Shown here: one piece after another, positions 1-6,948 of the stretch
Layout: each line of letters opens with the position of its first letter
How positions within the stretch are numbered: the stretch's first letter is position 1
Virus record (IMG/VR): IMGVR_UViG_3300028666_000023
Span: 89,104-153,103 of that record
Source: a virus
Reading direction: 5' to 3' (one strand)
Length of the DNA stretch: 64,000 bases
Notes under the pieces: generated by a model
Databases searched by the model: none
Seen by the model: only the letters and a program-made list of their open reading frames with translations
What the model was told of the DNA's origin: nothing
Position numbers and translations under genes: made by a program

Positions 1-139
1 CTGCGGTGGCCTCGTTCGCGGTGTGGATGGCACCGACGACCTTGCCTTTCAGCGAGAGGTGCAGCTTCACACCGGGCATTCCCGTTTCTTCTTTGACCTG
101 GTTGAACTCGCGGGCTTCCCCGACCAGTTGGATCTTCAT
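1..139 (-). CDS. Partial unknown protein (cut by left edge)
   Basis: Only the first 46 codons are inside the window. The N-terminus reads MKIQLVGEAREFNQVKEETG and continues open to base 1. Its ATG overlaps the stop of the upstream gene as ATGA, which fixes the start and suggests translational coupling. I do not recognise the family. Confidence 0.65.
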   Translation of the reverse strand, partial: MKIQLVGEAREFNQVKEETGMPGVKLHLSLKGKVVGAIHTANEATA

Positions 140-342
140 ACGCGTGTCACTTTCTGGAGCTTGTACTTCCTGATGGAGATGTCGGTGGAGCGGTAGGCCG
201 GGCGCTTGTCGTCCCGAAGCTCGATGGCGGTGGCGCGCGCTTGCGCAGCACTGTTGATGCCGACGCACGTGACCCATTTCTGTCGGCGCACGTCGAAGTA
301 GGAGACCTCGTAGAGGAACGGAGACGGACGTTTCTTCTTCAT
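136..342 (-). CDS. Unknown 68-aa basic protein
   Basis: Starts at MKKKRPSPFLYEV and overlaps the upstream gene by ATGA at 339-342 and the downstream gene at 136-139. A longer frame reaches position 504, but the overlap start is better supported. Strongly basic, with the pattern YEVSYFDVRRQKWVTCVGI followed by an A-rich helix. No recognised domain. Confidence 0.65.
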   Translation of the reverse strand: MKKKRPSPFLYEVSYFDVRRQKWVTCVGINSAAQARATAIELRDDKRPAYRSTDISIRKYKLQKVTRV

Positions 343-614
343 GCAGCGATGACCTTTCGTTTGATGAGCGTGATGGTCGCGTACTTCTTCCCCACCATCC
401 GCTCCAACGCTTTGAGGCATTCGTCGCAGAGCGACATGCTCCCACGACGCCCGTCCTTGCCGGGCTTGTTCTCCTTGACGATGACCGTCGGGATGTTCTT
501 GCAACGCTCCGGCGCTAGGCGCGGACCGAGTGTCATGAAACTACCCGCGCGTTTCATCGCCTGGCACCGCTTCAGATCTGGCGGCGTCAGTGGCTTGAGT
601 TTCTTCTTTGCCAT
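339..614 (-). CDS. Unknown 91-aa protein with a CxxC pair
   Basis: Lys-rich start (MAKKKLKPLTPPDLKRC), with Cys at about 17 and 38 and a CDEC pair at 63-66, giving four cysteines able to bind one zinc. It is preceded by GGAG about 9 bases before ATG. It overlaps the 3' end of the upstream gene by 74 nt in another frame, an unusually long overlap. Family not recognised. Confidence 0.65.
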   Translation of the reverse strand: MAKKKLKPLTPPDLKRCQAMKRAGSFMTLGPRLAPERCKNIPTVIVKENKPGKDGRRGSMSLCDECLKALERMVGKKYATITLIKRKVIAA

Positions 615-1050
615 GTATCCACACTCCGTAGATGCATCGACCCACGCCGCCTGTGACTTTCACCTTGCCCATCTTCTCGAGGAAGAGGATCGCGTCCGCG
701 TGGGTGCTGAGGCCGTGACCGTTGACGTCTTGGCCTTCGCGCAAACCATCGGCGTGCTGTCGCACCATGTCCATCAAGCACTCGATGGCTTCGTCGCGCT
801 GCTTGCGCACGAGGCTGCGGCAGCGGCCTTTCCCGTGCGCAGCGGTAGTACTGCCACCCGCTTCCAGATACGCGTTCTTCTCCCAGAACACGAAGCGACT
901 CGGGTGCACTTTGTCACCGAGCTTGTCCGCGCGACGGTCGGTGATCTCCGTGTTGCAATGCGGGCAACGTGACAGCAGCGCGCCCTCAACTTCCTCGAGT
1001 GCGATGCGCTCTTCGATCTCCTCAGCCGACGGATTGATTTCCTTGGGCAT
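541..1050 (-). CDS. Unknown 169-aa protein with CxxC
   Basis: Chosen start MPKEINPSAEEIEERI lies directly behind an ATAAG box and a GAGGGA ribosome site. Acidic N-terminal helix, then CPHC at 29-32, a Cys/Arg-rich middle (KGRCRSLVRKQRDEAIEC) and a charged tail. The last 25 residues are encoded in the overlap with the next gene. No known domain. Possibly a zinc-ribbon protein. Confidence 0.65.
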   Translation of the reverse strand: MPKEINPSAEEIEERIALEEVEGALLSRCPHCNTEITDRRADKLGDKVHPSRFVFWEKNAYLEAGGSTTAAHGKGRCRSLVRKQRDEAIECLMDMVRQHADGLREGQDVNGHGLSTHADAILFLEKMGKVKVTGGVGRCIYGVWIHGKEETQATDAARSEAVPGDETRG

Positions 1051-1052
1051 GT

Positions 1053-1076
1053 GTTCCCTCGCTCCCTTATTCCTCG
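1053..1076 (-). promoter_or_regulatory. ATAAG box plus ribosome site
   Basis: On the minus strand GAGGAATAAGG is followed by GAGGGA and then the ATG at 1050. It lies in the 28-nt gap after the stop of the zinc-finger gene at 1079. It is one member of the recurrent element seen across the window, and the promoter role is inferred. Confidence 0.5.
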
Positions 1077-1078
1077 GG

Positions 1079-1309
1079 TCAGAGGCGATTGAAGAAACTG
1101 TCCCAGTCGTCGCGTTCGCGCTCGACATCGGCCTGCGTTCCTCCACCGCGACAGGCGTCGCACGCGTTGAAGGTGCCATCTGGGTCGTACCCAGATCCAT
1201 GGCAGTGCGTACAGTGCTCGAGGATTTCGTCCTCGGTGGCTAGAAGAGAGGCGCGCTCGTCTTCAGTAATCTCCGAAGCCACTGGTCTTGATGGTGAGGT
1301 CGATGCCAT
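1079..1309 (-). CDS. DnaJ-like zinc-finger mini-protein 1 of tandem array
   Basis: A 76-aa protein with CTHCHGSG and CDACRGGG, two CxxCxGxG half-knuckles as found in the DnaJ cysteine-rich domain, enough to bind one zinc. It lacks a J domain and is far too short to be a co-chaperone. The Glu-rich stretch before the cysteines (ATEDEILEHC) aligns with its neighbours. It overlaps the upstream paralogue by 47 nt. The exact role is unknown; protein or RNA binding is the usual inference for such knuckles. Confidence 0.7.
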   Translation of the reverse strand: MASTSPSRPVASEITEDERASLLATEDEILEHCTHCHGSGYDPDGTFNACDACRGGGTQADVERERDDWDSFFNRL

Positions 1310-1496
1310 GAAGGTCTGGTTGCTCCACTCTGATGTAGCCCTCGCCTTTGCACTTGCGGCAGGGATCGGCGCTGCCGTCTCCGTACGAGAACCCAACGCC
1401 CTGCCCTTGGCACTGCGGACAGGTGACGAGGTCGTACTTCGGGCCCATGATCTTTTGCTCGGTCTCCCGCAGCGTGCACTTCTCGTCCTCTGTCAC
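1263..1496 (-). CDS. DnaJ-like zinc-finger mini-protein 2
   Basis: 77 aa with CPQCQGQG and CRKCKGEG spaced by about 20 residues, preceded by the family motif LRETEQKIMG. ATGA-type junction with the upstream paralogue at 1493-1496. No other domain. Clearly related to the adjacent genes by the E-x-x-E-x-x-[IV]-[ML]-G lead-in. Confidence 0.75.
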   Translation of the reverse strand: MTEDEKCTLRETEQKIMGPKYDLVTCPQCQGQGVGFSYGDGSADPCRKCKGEGYIRVEQPDLHGIDLTIKTSGFGDY

Positions 1497-1708
1497 TTGA
1501 AGTGCCTGTACCGCTGAATGTTTGGTCCACCGGCGCTGATGCGGCTAGTGACGGTGCCCTTCATATTGAAGCCGGCCTTCCACCACCACGTGTAGCCGCG
1601 ATGCTCGCAGACGGCGCAGCCAGCCTTGAGGCACCACTCGCAGTCGCGCTTCTCGTAGCCGAGGACGGTCATCTCGACGACCTCGAGCGCCTTCTGTTCT
1701 TCATCCAT
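1493..1708 (-). CDS. DnaJ-like zinc-finger mini-protein 3 (degenerate)
   Basis: 71 aa starting MDEEQKALEVVEMTVLGY. Cysteines are CEWC then CAVC with a much shorter spacing, and the Gly positions of CxxCxGxG are partly lost (CEHRGY). This is a divergent copy of the tandem family. The start is fixed by a short overlap with the next gene upstream (1701-1708). Confidence 0.7.
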   Translation of the reverse strand: MDEEQKALEVVEMTVLGYEKRDCEWCLKAGCAVCEHRGYTWWWKAGFNMKGTVTSRISAGGPNIQRYRHFK

Positions 1709-1955
1709 CGAGTTCCTCCCAATCTGGATCGACTCCGGTTCCGATGAAGTATTTGACACCGAGCTTGTCCCTCCAGAAGTAGCCGTGCCCATTACAACCG
1801 ATGCAGGCGACCCACGTCTTCACGGCGCGAGGGCTCTCGAAGAAGTAACGAGACGTTCCGTTGCAGTCGTAGCATTGGAAGCGGGTGTAGCCGAGAATTG
1901 TGAGTTCGGTCTCCTGCAGCTTCTGGCGATCGTTGCACGCTTCAATCTTCGTCAT
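1701..1955 (-). CDS. DnaJ-like zinc-finger mini-protein 4
   Basis: 84 aa with the lead-in LQETELTILGY, then CYDCNGTS and CIGCNGHGYFW. Both Cys pairs are intact and the second retains the Gly pattern. Overlaps its upstream neighbour by 14 nt. Same family as the genes on either side. Confidence 0.75.
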   Translation of the reverse strand: MTKIEACNDRQKLQETELTILGYTRFQCYDCNGTSRYFFESPRAVKTWVACIGCNGHGYFWRDKLGVKYFIGTGVDPDWEELDG

Positions 1956-2262
1956 CGATGTACGCCTCGCTTTCCCATCCCTGCGGGTCGACCCAGATCT
2001 TGCCCGAGCCGTCGCAGAGAGCGCATGGCCGATCTTCCATCACGCTGTTGTAGGTCCCGCCGCTGCCCTCGCAATCACCGCACTTGCCGACGTACCAGCC
2101 CATGACAAGACGCTCGGTCTCGATGAGGCGGCGTTCTTCTGCGAGCAGCTGGAGGAGCACGGTGATCTTGTAGAGCGCACTGTCCGCACAACGAAGACGC
2201 TCCTTCGCCAGCAGCCGACGACTCTCGTGCAGTTCTCGTAGCCGCTGGGTATCAGTCACCAC
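1942..2262 (-). CDS. DnaJ-like zinc-finger mini-protein 5 (long form)
   Basis: 106 aa from a GTG start. An N-terminal extension of about 50 residues (a probable Arg/Leu-rich helix) precedes the family lead-in LIETERLVMGW and two complete knuckles, CGDCEGSG and CALCDGSG. It overlaps the small membrane ORF upstream by 11 nt, which supports the GTG. Confidence 0.72.
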   Translation of the reverse strand: MVTDTQRLRELHESRRLLAKERLRCADSALYKITVLLQLLAEERRLIETERLVMGWYVGKCGDCEGSGGTYNSVMEDRPCALCDGSGKIWVDPQGWESEAYIDDED

Positions 2263-2350
2263 GCCACCACCGCCAACGAAAGAGGTAGTAGTACTTCACG
2301 GTGGCCACCGTGACGATGGGAACGATCACCCATAGGTAGTTGTGATTCAT
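2252..2350 (-). CDS. Small single-pass membrane protein (32 aa)
   Basis: Reads MNHNYLWVIVPIVTVATVKY then a Tyr/Trp/Arg-rich tail. One hydrophobic span (residues 6-18) and positively charged C-terminus. Support comes from GGGGAGG 8 bases upstream of ATG and an 11-nt overlap with the next gene. Function unknown; it sits inside the zinc-finger array. Confidence 0.6.
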   Translation of the reverse strand: MNHNYLWVIVPIVTVATVKYYYLFRWRWWRGD

Positions 2351-2370
2351 CGGTCGAACCTCCCCTCGTG

Positions 2371-2604
2371 TCACCGCCGCCACCGCTGCCACCGCTGCTG
2401 GGCCGGCGTGAGCCAAGTCCACCCGCGCCCCTCACACCCCTTGCATTTGCGCGCAGGTGATTTGTGCTGCGGCTTCTTAGGTTGTGAGAGTCGACGCACA
2501 CCCTTGCCCTCGCAGTCGGCGCACGGGTTCTTCACCCAGCCCATCACGAGGAGCTCGACTTCCTTGAGCTCGTTGGTCTCCTTGATTCGTTGTTTGCGAC
2601 TCAT
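2371..2604 (-). CDS. DnaJ-like zinc-finger mini-protein 6
   Basis: 77 aa, MSRKQRIKETNELKEVELLV then MGW and CADCEGKG, a basic Lys/Pro spacer, CKGCEGRGW and an Arg/Trp tail. Overlaps the upstream paralogue by ATGA. Strong family member with both knuckles intact. Confidence 0.75.
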   Translation of the reverse strand: MSRKQRIKETNELKEVELLVMGWVKNPCADCEGKGVRRLSQPKKPQHKSPARKCKGCEGRGWTWLTPAQQRWQRWRR

Positions 2605-2801
2605 TTGGTGAGCATCCTCCTCACGTGCCGCGTGACTGGTTTCATCATGATGTCGCCGTTCTGATTGAGCCACACGAGTCCACGTCCCTGACACTCGTCG
2701 CAACGGCGACGGCGGGTGAGCGGACACCGGCAAGGCACGACCCGCCAGCCCAGGGTCATCAACTCCACGGCCTCGAGGCAGCGCTGCTCGGCCTTGTTCA
2801 T
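2601..2801 (-). CDS. DnaJ-like zinc-finger mini-protein 7
   Basis: 66 aa. Lead-in LEAVELMTLGW, then an atypical first pair (CRC) and a full second knuckle CDECQGRGLVWLN. The tail is basic. It is the first-transcribed copy of the array. ATGA junction upstream at 2798-2801. Confidence 0.73.
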   Translation of the reverse strand: MNKAEQRCLEAVELMTLGWRVVPCRCPLTRRRRCDECQGRGLVWLNQNGDIMMKPVTRHVRRMLTK

Positions 2802-2986
2802 TGAGGCGTCTTGGAGAGATGGAAGCCGTGGCAGCTATCGCATGGGTAGTAGTACAACGTGACGCCGTCTCGCGCTTTGGCATTCCGAACGGCCACGAGC
2901 GCGTCACTACGCATGTCGAAGCGCTTCTTCTCTGGGAAGCGCTCGCACTCCTCGATCGGCTTCGGCCTATGCGCCTTGACGGTCAT
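2798..2986 (-). CDS. Unknown 62-aa protein with CDSC
   Basis: Starts MTVKAHRPKPIEECERF, with the ATG overlapping the upstream stop. Contains YYYPCDSCHGFHLS near the C-terminus, a pattern common in small phage proteins that resemble a treble-clef half (Cys-x2-Cys-x-Gly-Phe-His). Function unknown. Confidence 0.65.
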   Translation of the reverse strand: MTVKAHRPKPIEECERFPEKKRFDMRSDALVAVRNAKARDGVTLYYYPCDSCHGFHLSKTPQ

Positions 2987-3156
2987 GGCCGATTCACTCG
3001 ATAGCGAGCACCCGTCTCGTTCCACACGACGAAGACGGCTTCGTCGGTGCGCTTCGTATTGAAGATCTCCTGGATGGAAGTCCGCCTGGCGGGGCCGCAG
3101 TCGCGGGTTGAACCATTCGACGAAACGGCGATGAAGTTGTACATGTCTTTCTCCAT
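2983..3156 (-). CDS. Unknown 57-aa protein
   Basis: MEKDMYNFIAVSSNGSTRDC start, ending RYRVNRP. ATGA overlap with the next gene and an AGGAGGG ribosome site immediately upstream, behind an ATAAG box, so it leads the transcription unit containing the zinc-finger array. No recognised domain. Confidence 0.65.
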   Translation of the reverse strand: MEKDMYNFIAVSSNGSTRDCGPARRTSIQEIFNTKRTDEAVFVVWNETGARYRVNRP

Positions 3157-3160
3157 TGTA

Positions 3161-3184
3161 TTCCCTCCTGATTACTTATGCCTC
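3161..3184 (-). promoter_or_regulatory. ATAAG box variant plus ribosome site
   Basis: Minus strand GAGGCATAAGT then CAGGAGGGA before the ATG at 3156. The box overlaps the stop codon of the upstream gene at 3176. It differs from the consensus GGRATAAG by a C at the third position. Confidence 0.45.
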
Positions 3185-3367
3185 GTTCGGTTGGAAACCT
3201 GAGAGGTCCCTCAACGCTTCTTGCAGCTCTGTCACTGAGGCGCGCAGCTCAGAGATGTCGCCCTGCATCAGCTCCATGCACCCCGACTTCTTGTGCTTCA
3301 CGAAGTAGCCGTTCTCGTCCTCCTTGATCCAATGCCCGCAACGCTTACAGTTGTGCCCTCGCATCAC
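3176..3367 (-). CDS. Unknown 63-aa protein, zinc knuckle plus coiled coil
   Basis: MMRGHNCKRCGHWIKEDENG start (the second Met is equally possible), with CKRC at 7-10 and one more Cys near 30. The C-terminal half, SELRASVTELQEALRDL, is a predicted coiled coil. Function unknown. Confidence 0.65.
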   Translation of the reverse strand: MMRGHNCKRCGHWIKEDENGYFVKHKKSGCMELMQGDISELRASVTELQEALRDLSGFQPNEA

Positions 3368-3659
3368 GCCTCCGTTGGCTCAAGTACTTCTTCTCGGATC
3401 GCGTGAGGATCCGATGCTGTTCGAGATACGGCCTGTAGATCTCGCTCGAAGCAAGCGGCTCGTGGAGCTCGTAGTAGTTGCTGCCCTCGAGCAGCTGACG
3501 CACGCATTTGACGGCCTCGCGCGTCTCGGCGGTCTCCCTCAGCGCCCACTGCATCCACGCGCGCAGGCGTGCTCTGCGTGTGTAAGAGAACGGGCGTTCG
3601 CTGCCGCACCACGCACTCATCACGCGTGGCATGCGTCGGCGTCCTCGAAAGAAGCTCAC
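3345..3659 (-). CDS. Unknown 104-aa basic helical protein
   Basis: GTG start overlapping the upstream TGA as GTGA. N-terminus is Arg-rich (MSFFRGRRRMPRVMSAW), followed by helical segments ending RSEKKYLSQRRRDARAQL. Overlaps the next gene by 23 nt. No recognised family. Confidence 0.55.
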   Translation of the reverse strand: MSFFRGRRRMPRVMSAWCGSERPFSYTRRARLRAWMQWALRETAETREAVKCVRQLLEGSNYYELHEPLASSEIYRPYLEQHRILTRSEKKYLSQRRRDARAQL

Positions 3660-3925
3660 GCGAACCTCGTCTTTCTCCCGTACGTCATCCCCCTCCTGAA
3701 GTCGTAGCTCCGTTTGCGCTCGCAGCTGTCGTGGTGCGCGAGCGCGCCTTGGTACATGTGCGGCATGAGGCGCGCCTTGTCCCGGATGTCCTCGGGGAAC
3801 CACCAGTCGGGACAAGTACATGTCGGGCCGTTGTTTCCCATCACCTCGTTCTCGATGAGCTTGAGGTCGTCTTCGTGCTGCTCCATGGCCGCACGAGTAG
3901 CGCCGTCATTTGGCAGTTTGATCAT
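3656..3925 (-). CDS. Unknown 89-aa protein, possible outlier of the zinc-finger family
   Basis: MIKLPNDGATRAAMEQHEDD then LKLIENEVMGNNGPTCTC. The lead-in LIENEVMG matches the E-x-x-E-x-x-[IV]-[ML]-G motif of the tandem array 1 kb away, but the knuckles are reduced to CTC. Basic C-terminus (YDFRRGMTYGRKTRFA). Confidence 0.65.
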   Translation of the reverse strand: MIKLPNDGATRAAMEQHEDDLKLIENEVMGNNGPTCTCPDWWFPEDIRDKARLMPHMYQGALAHHDSCERKRSYDFRRGMTYGRKTRFA

Positions 3926-4172
3926 GGGGAACCTTTCTGAGCCAGCTCACAGCCAGCTGCTCTTTGCGCGTTCCGATCTTGCGTTGGAAGCGCGGTGCGT
4001 TGGGGCCGAGGTCGGTGCAGATGAGTGCGCAGAGGCGCACCTCGCGATCGCACCAAGTCGACACCCAGAGCTTCTCGATCTTCCACCGCGTGCTCGTCTC
4101 GGTGTTGAAGATGACGATCTCGCCGACACGAAAGCCGTCGAGCTCTTCTCGGTACTCGCGCATCAGCCCCAC
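3906..4172 (-). CDS. Unknown 88-aa protein
   Basis: MGLMREYREELDGFRVGEIV start, with a Met three residues in as an alternative. FRVGEIVIFN followed by alternating beta residues resembles a small SH3/KOW-type barrel, but this is only an impression. Overlaps its neighbours by 10-20 nt. Confidence 0.6.
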   Translation of the reverse strand: MGLMREYREELDGFRVGEIVIFNTETSTRWKIEKLWVSTWCDREVRLCALICTDLGPNAPRFQRKIGTRKEQLAVSWLRKVPHDQTAK

Positions 4173-4423
4173 CTGATGAGCGCGAGATCGTAGGCCGTCT
4201 TCCAGAGCGTCTTGTTGGAAGAGATCATCGTGCTGCCAATGAGGAAGGCCATCGTTGTATCAAGTGGCGTGGCGATGGTGCCGTCAGCGTTCTGTTTGGC
4301 CGCGCGCCGGCGCTTGAGATCTTCATCGGTGGTGAGGTGCCTAAACTCCTCGCAGAAGCGAGCGCGCCTCACCACACGTGCGAAGGCCGCAAGTGCGATG
4401 GAGCGCTTCTCGTCGTAGTCCAT
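4163..4423 (-). CDS. Unknown 86-aa helical protein
   Basis: MDYDEKRSIALAAFARVVRR start at a TGATG junction with the upstream gene. Predicted mostly helical and basic. The C-terminus ends LWKTAYDLALIRWG. No recognised domain. Confidence 0.65.
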   Translation of the reverse strand: MDYDEKRSIALAAFARVVRRARFCEEFRHLTTDEDLKRRRAAKQNADGTIATPLDTTMAFLIGSTMISSNKTLWKTAYDLALIRWG

Positions 4424-4692
4424 CAGTTGTCCTCGGGGTCGAAGACGAAGACCGCGGTCTTGGGAATGCCCTCTCTGCATTGCGCCGAGCTCGGACCGCC
4501 GGCGTCGAACCAGCAGTCGAAGCAGAGCTTCACCGGCCAGTCCTCGGTGTCGGCGAGAATGACGGGGTCGCCACAGTGGCCGCACGACCCCGCCTGCCCC
4601 CAGTGCTTCGCTCGCCACTCGTCGATGTCGTAGCTGCCCGTATTGCCGCGGCAGTACACGCAGTCGGCCGCTTGGCAGTCGCAGTTGCTCAT
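4423..4692 (-). CDS. Unknown 89-aa Cys-rich protein
   Basis: Begins MSNCDCQAADCVYCRGN, with further CGHC and CFDC pairs, giving at least two potential zinc sites. Acidic tail (VFDPEDN). The start is set by ATGA with the upstream gene. Confidence 0.68.
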   Translation of the reverse strand: MSNCDCQAADCVYCRGNTGSYDIDEWRAKHWGQAGSCGHCGDPVILADTEDWPVKLCFDCWFDAGGPSSAQCREGIPKTAVFVFDPEDN

Positions 4693-4997
4693 CGCTTCTT
4701 TCGTAGCACCGCGCGCAGCTCCTTCGCACAATCGTGCGCGGCCTTGCGCGTGCTGAAGTAGGCGAGGTCAGCGATGTAGCCTGTTTGCTTGGCGTCGTGC
4801 TCGGCCACCACGGAGTACGGGAGCTCCTCGCCAGGGTCGTCGTGGTCGACGGTGATCTTGCCCACGACAATGCGCTTCACCGGTTTGGGCGCGGGCTTCT
4901 TGCGCGGTGGGCGCAGCGCGTAGCCCATGTGCGCCGTGCAGTACTTGCTGTGGCGACCAGAGTCCTTCTGTTTCGGTGTGCAGGTGCAAACGCTCAT
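4689..4997 (-). CDS. Unknown 102-aa protein
   Basis: MSVCTCTPKQKDSGRHSKYC N-terminus with three clustered Cys and a His, then a Lys/Pro linker and a globular C-terminal half with YSVVAEHDAKQTGYIADLAY and a basic helix. Preceded by AGGAGAAC close to ATG. Confidence 0.68.
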   Translation of the reverse strand: MSVCTCTPKQKDSGRHSKYCTAHMGYALRPPRKKPAPKPVKRIVVGKITVDHDDPGEELPYSVVAEHDAKQTGYIADLAYFSTRKAAHDCAKELRAVLRKKR

Positions 4998-5006
4998 GTT
5001 GTTCTC

Positions 5007-5459
5007 CTAGGTCCGCATGACGATGACGCGATCGCGGATGAGCGCGCGGTACTCCTCGAGTTCCTTCCACGCGCAGTCGTTACAGATGGCGTCGCTCTTC
5101 TTCTCCGGTGGGTCGCCCTCCCACGACAAGAGTGTATGACAGCGCTGGCAGCACGGCGATTCTTCCCACTCCTCCATGTCGAGCGCGTCATCGACGTACT
5201 GCGGATGGCCGTAGGCCCAATCGAGCCCGAGGTTGAGGCCCTCCATGCCCGATGCTTCGGCGGCCTTGAGAGCCTTGTCGATGGCGCGATCGACGCTGAC
5301 GGAGTCGTACTCCACGACGCCGCTCGCCATGGTCTTTGCGCTCTTACCGACGAGCGTGCAGCACCACCAGACGACTCCCCTGCCCATGTCGTGCTTGCGA
5401 ATGAGCACGCGAATCTTCTTGGGATCGACGCGCAGTCGAACGTGCTTGGGAGCGAGCAT
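5007..5459 (-). CDS. Unknown 150-aa protein with C-terminal zinc ribbon
   Basis: N-terminal 100 residues are globular with no recognised fold (MLAPKHVRLRVDPKKIRVLI start). The C-terminus has CCQRCHTLLSWEG then CNDCAWKEL, a two-CxxC zinc ribbon. It abuts the upstream gene without a gap. Confidence 0.68.
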   Translation of the reverse strand: MLAPKHVRLRVDPKKIRVLIRKHDMGRGVVWWCCTLVGKSAKTMASGVVEYDSVSVDRAIDKALKAAEASGMEGLNLGLDWAYGHPQYVDDALDMEEWEESPCCQRCHTLLSWEGDPPEKKSDAICNDCAWKELEEYRALIRDRVIVMRT

Positions 5460-5687
5460 CTACTTCGCGTCTTCGGCGACGAGCTTCAACTCGATGATGT
5501 CCAAGATCTTGACCGGAGCGCCGTTGCACGTCGCCTCTTTCTTGATGAGCGCGGGCACGCGCTTCATCGCCTGGAACGCCGTGAAGGCGATGACGTTGTA
5601 CGAGGTCTCGAAAGTCGAGAGCTTCGACGCCCGCATCCAATGCTGGGTGTAGCGGCACTTCACGGTGATGCGGTAGACGTTCTTCAT
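5460..5687 (-). CDS. Unknown 75-aa protein
   Basis: MKNVYRITVKCRYTQHWMRA start behind CGGAGG and an ATAAG box. Predicted alpha/beta mini-fold with ITVKCRYTQHW and a terminal ILDIIELKLVAEDAK strand-helix. First gene of a transcription unit that follows a terminator. No family recognised. Confidence 0.68.
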   Translation of the reverse strand: MKNVYRITVKCRYTQHWMRASKLSTFETSYNVIAFTAFQAMKRVPALIKKEATCNGAPVKILDIIELKLVAEDAK

Positions 5688-5692
5688 GTAGT

Positions 5693-5717
5693 ACTTCCTC
5701 CGAATTCCTTATTCCCT
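5693..5717 (-). promoter_or_regulatory. ATAAG box plus ribosome site after a terminator
   Basis: Minus strand GGGAATAAGGAATTCGGAGG about 10 bases before the ATG at 5687, directly downstream of the terminator at 5725-5749. The terminator-box-GGAGG-ATG order is one of the clearest in the window. Confidence 0.55.
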
Positions 5718-5724
5718 GAACAGC

Positions 5725-5749
5725 TAAAAAGAGAGGAACCCCTCTCTTT
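5725..5749 (-). terminator. Intrinsic terminator
   Basis: Minus strand AAAGAGAGG-GGTT-CCTCTCTTT followed by TTAGC. It starts immediately after the stop codon of the 211-aa gene at 5749. Confidence 0.8.
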
Positions 5750-6384
5750 CAGCGTCGCCACTTCTTGTACGAGGTGCCGCCTTTGGGCTGGCGCTTACAG
5801 CGCTCCCAGATAGTGGCGCGCTTTCCCATGAACTCCCGCAGCTTCCTCGCGATGCTGAGCGTGCGCGCGGAGGCGTGCTGTGCCCAACGGCCACGTGGAA
5901 GTGGCTTGTAACTCTTGGGTTCAGACGTACCAGAAGGCAGCCACGACTCGGTCTCCGTCACGTAGTACCGCATGCCCGACGTGGAGATTTCCTGTTTGCA
6001 CTTCGAGCATGACTTCTGGCCGTTCAGCTTCTCGGCGCGGCGGATGACCGCCTCACGCCACTCGGCCTCGGTTCGGTTGCCCGGGCAATCGCGAACCGTT
6101 CGTTCGTCGATCTGCCACTGCATCTCCTTGGTTGCCCTCCGCTCCCGCAGCTCACGCATGATGAAGAGCTTCTGGGTGAGGAGGTCGTGGTAGATGTCCA
6201 CGGCGCTCGATACCTGAAGCTCGGTGAGGTCGCCGCGCTTGTGCATCTCTTCGAGGCGGGCGCGCAACGTCGGCTTGTCCCCGCGCAGCCTCTCGAGCAT
6301 CGCTTCCTCCTTGGCGATGAGCTCGTCGAGCTTCTCGTCGGGGATGGCGGGGACAATGCCGCTCGGTTCCTTAGTAGTGCCCAT
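5749..6384 (-). CDS. Unknown 211-aa helical protein with CxxC
   Basis: MGTTKEPSGIVPAIPDEKLD start, then a long charged helical region (DELIAKEEAMLERLRGD) and a lone CSKC pair around residue 130. Basic C-terminus. Preceded by GGAGGC and an ATAAG box and ended by a terminator, so it is probably monocistronic. Function unknown. Confidence 0.7.
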   Translation of the reverse strand: MGTTKEPSGIVPAIPDEKLDELIAKEEAMLERLRGDKPTLRARLEEMHKRGDLTELQVSSAVDIYHDLLTQKLFIMRELRERRATKEMQWQIDERTVRDCPGNRTEAEWREAVIRRAEKLNGQKSCSKCKQEISTSGMRYYVTETESWLPSGTSEPKSYKPLPRGRWAQHASARTLSIARKLREFMGKRATIWERCKRQPKGGTSYKKWRR

Positions 6385-6390
6385 GTTGTA

Positions 6391-6416
6391 GTGCCTCCAT
6401 TGTTCTTATTCCGCGG
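6391..6416 (-). promoter_or_regulatory. ATAAG box plus ribosome site
   Basis: Minus strand CGGAATAAGAACAATGGAGGC before ATG at 6384. It overlaps the 3' end region of the upstream membrane protein gene (stop at 6421). Confidence 0.52.
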
Positions 6417-6420
6417 GAGG

Positions 6421-6753
6421 CTACTTGCATCGGCAGACGATGTACGGCGCCATCGCGATGTTCTTGGCGTCCCCCACCGCATCCATCTTCTGCCCAGGCT
6501 CGCATCTGTGGACCGTCGGCGCGTTGTCGCCACCGTACACCCACTCGAACTTGTCTTGGCACGTCGATGCCGGCGCAGGGGGCGGATGCTGTTGTCGTTG
6601 CGTGCGCTGCTCGCTCAGGTGCTCGAGGAAGGCGACAAGTAGTCCAAGCGTCAGTCCCATGACAGCGCCTACCGCCCACATGATTCGACCGTGCCGGAGG
6701 TCTCGCGCGGTTGTGTCGATGATGGGCTTCTCGTTCTCACGATATGGTTTCAT
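6421..6753 (-). CDS. Single-pass membrane protein (110 aa)
   Basis: MKPYRENEKPIIDTTARDLR then a TM segment IMWAVGAVMGLTLGLLVAF (about 24-42). The C-terminal domain of about 65 residues has three cysteines and would be periplasmic if N-in. The N-terminal PYREN..EKP motif recurs in the 124-aa protein at 15384. Role unknown. Confidence 0.7.
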   Translation of the reverse strand: MKPYRENEKPIIDTTARDLRHGRIMWAVGAVMGLTLGLLVAFLEHLSEQRTQRQQHPPPAPASTCQDKFEWVYGGDNAPTVHRCEPGQKMDAVGDAKNIAMAPYIVCRCK

Positions 6754-6762
6754 GTTGTTCTC

Positions 6763-6948
6763 CTAGTTGAGTGATGCTGTGAGGGCCGCGCGTGCTTCAC
6801 GCAGTGCCTTCTGCCAGCGGCGGTCGTGCTTCTTACACTCGCCCGTGAGCTCCGCCGGTGGCACACAGACTGCGCAGTGCGCGGCGGTGATGCCGTCGAG
6901 AGTATCGAGGACCTGCTTCAAGGCCTCACGTGTGCTGAGGGTCTTCAC
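6763..6948 (-). CDS. Unknown 61-aa protein with CAVC
   Basis: GTG start overlapping the upstream TGA as GTGA. MKTLSTREALKQVLDTLDGI, CAVC at 25-28 and another Cys near 38, then a basic helix. No family recognised. Confidence 0.6.
   Translation of the reverse strand: MKTLSTREALKQVLDTLDGITAAHCAVCVPPAELTGECKKHDRRWQKALREARAALTASLN

Noticed and set aside
4734-5813. 359-codon plus-strand open frame
   Set aside because: Antisense to three small minus genes with ATGA junctions; no ribosome site and no recognisable fold.
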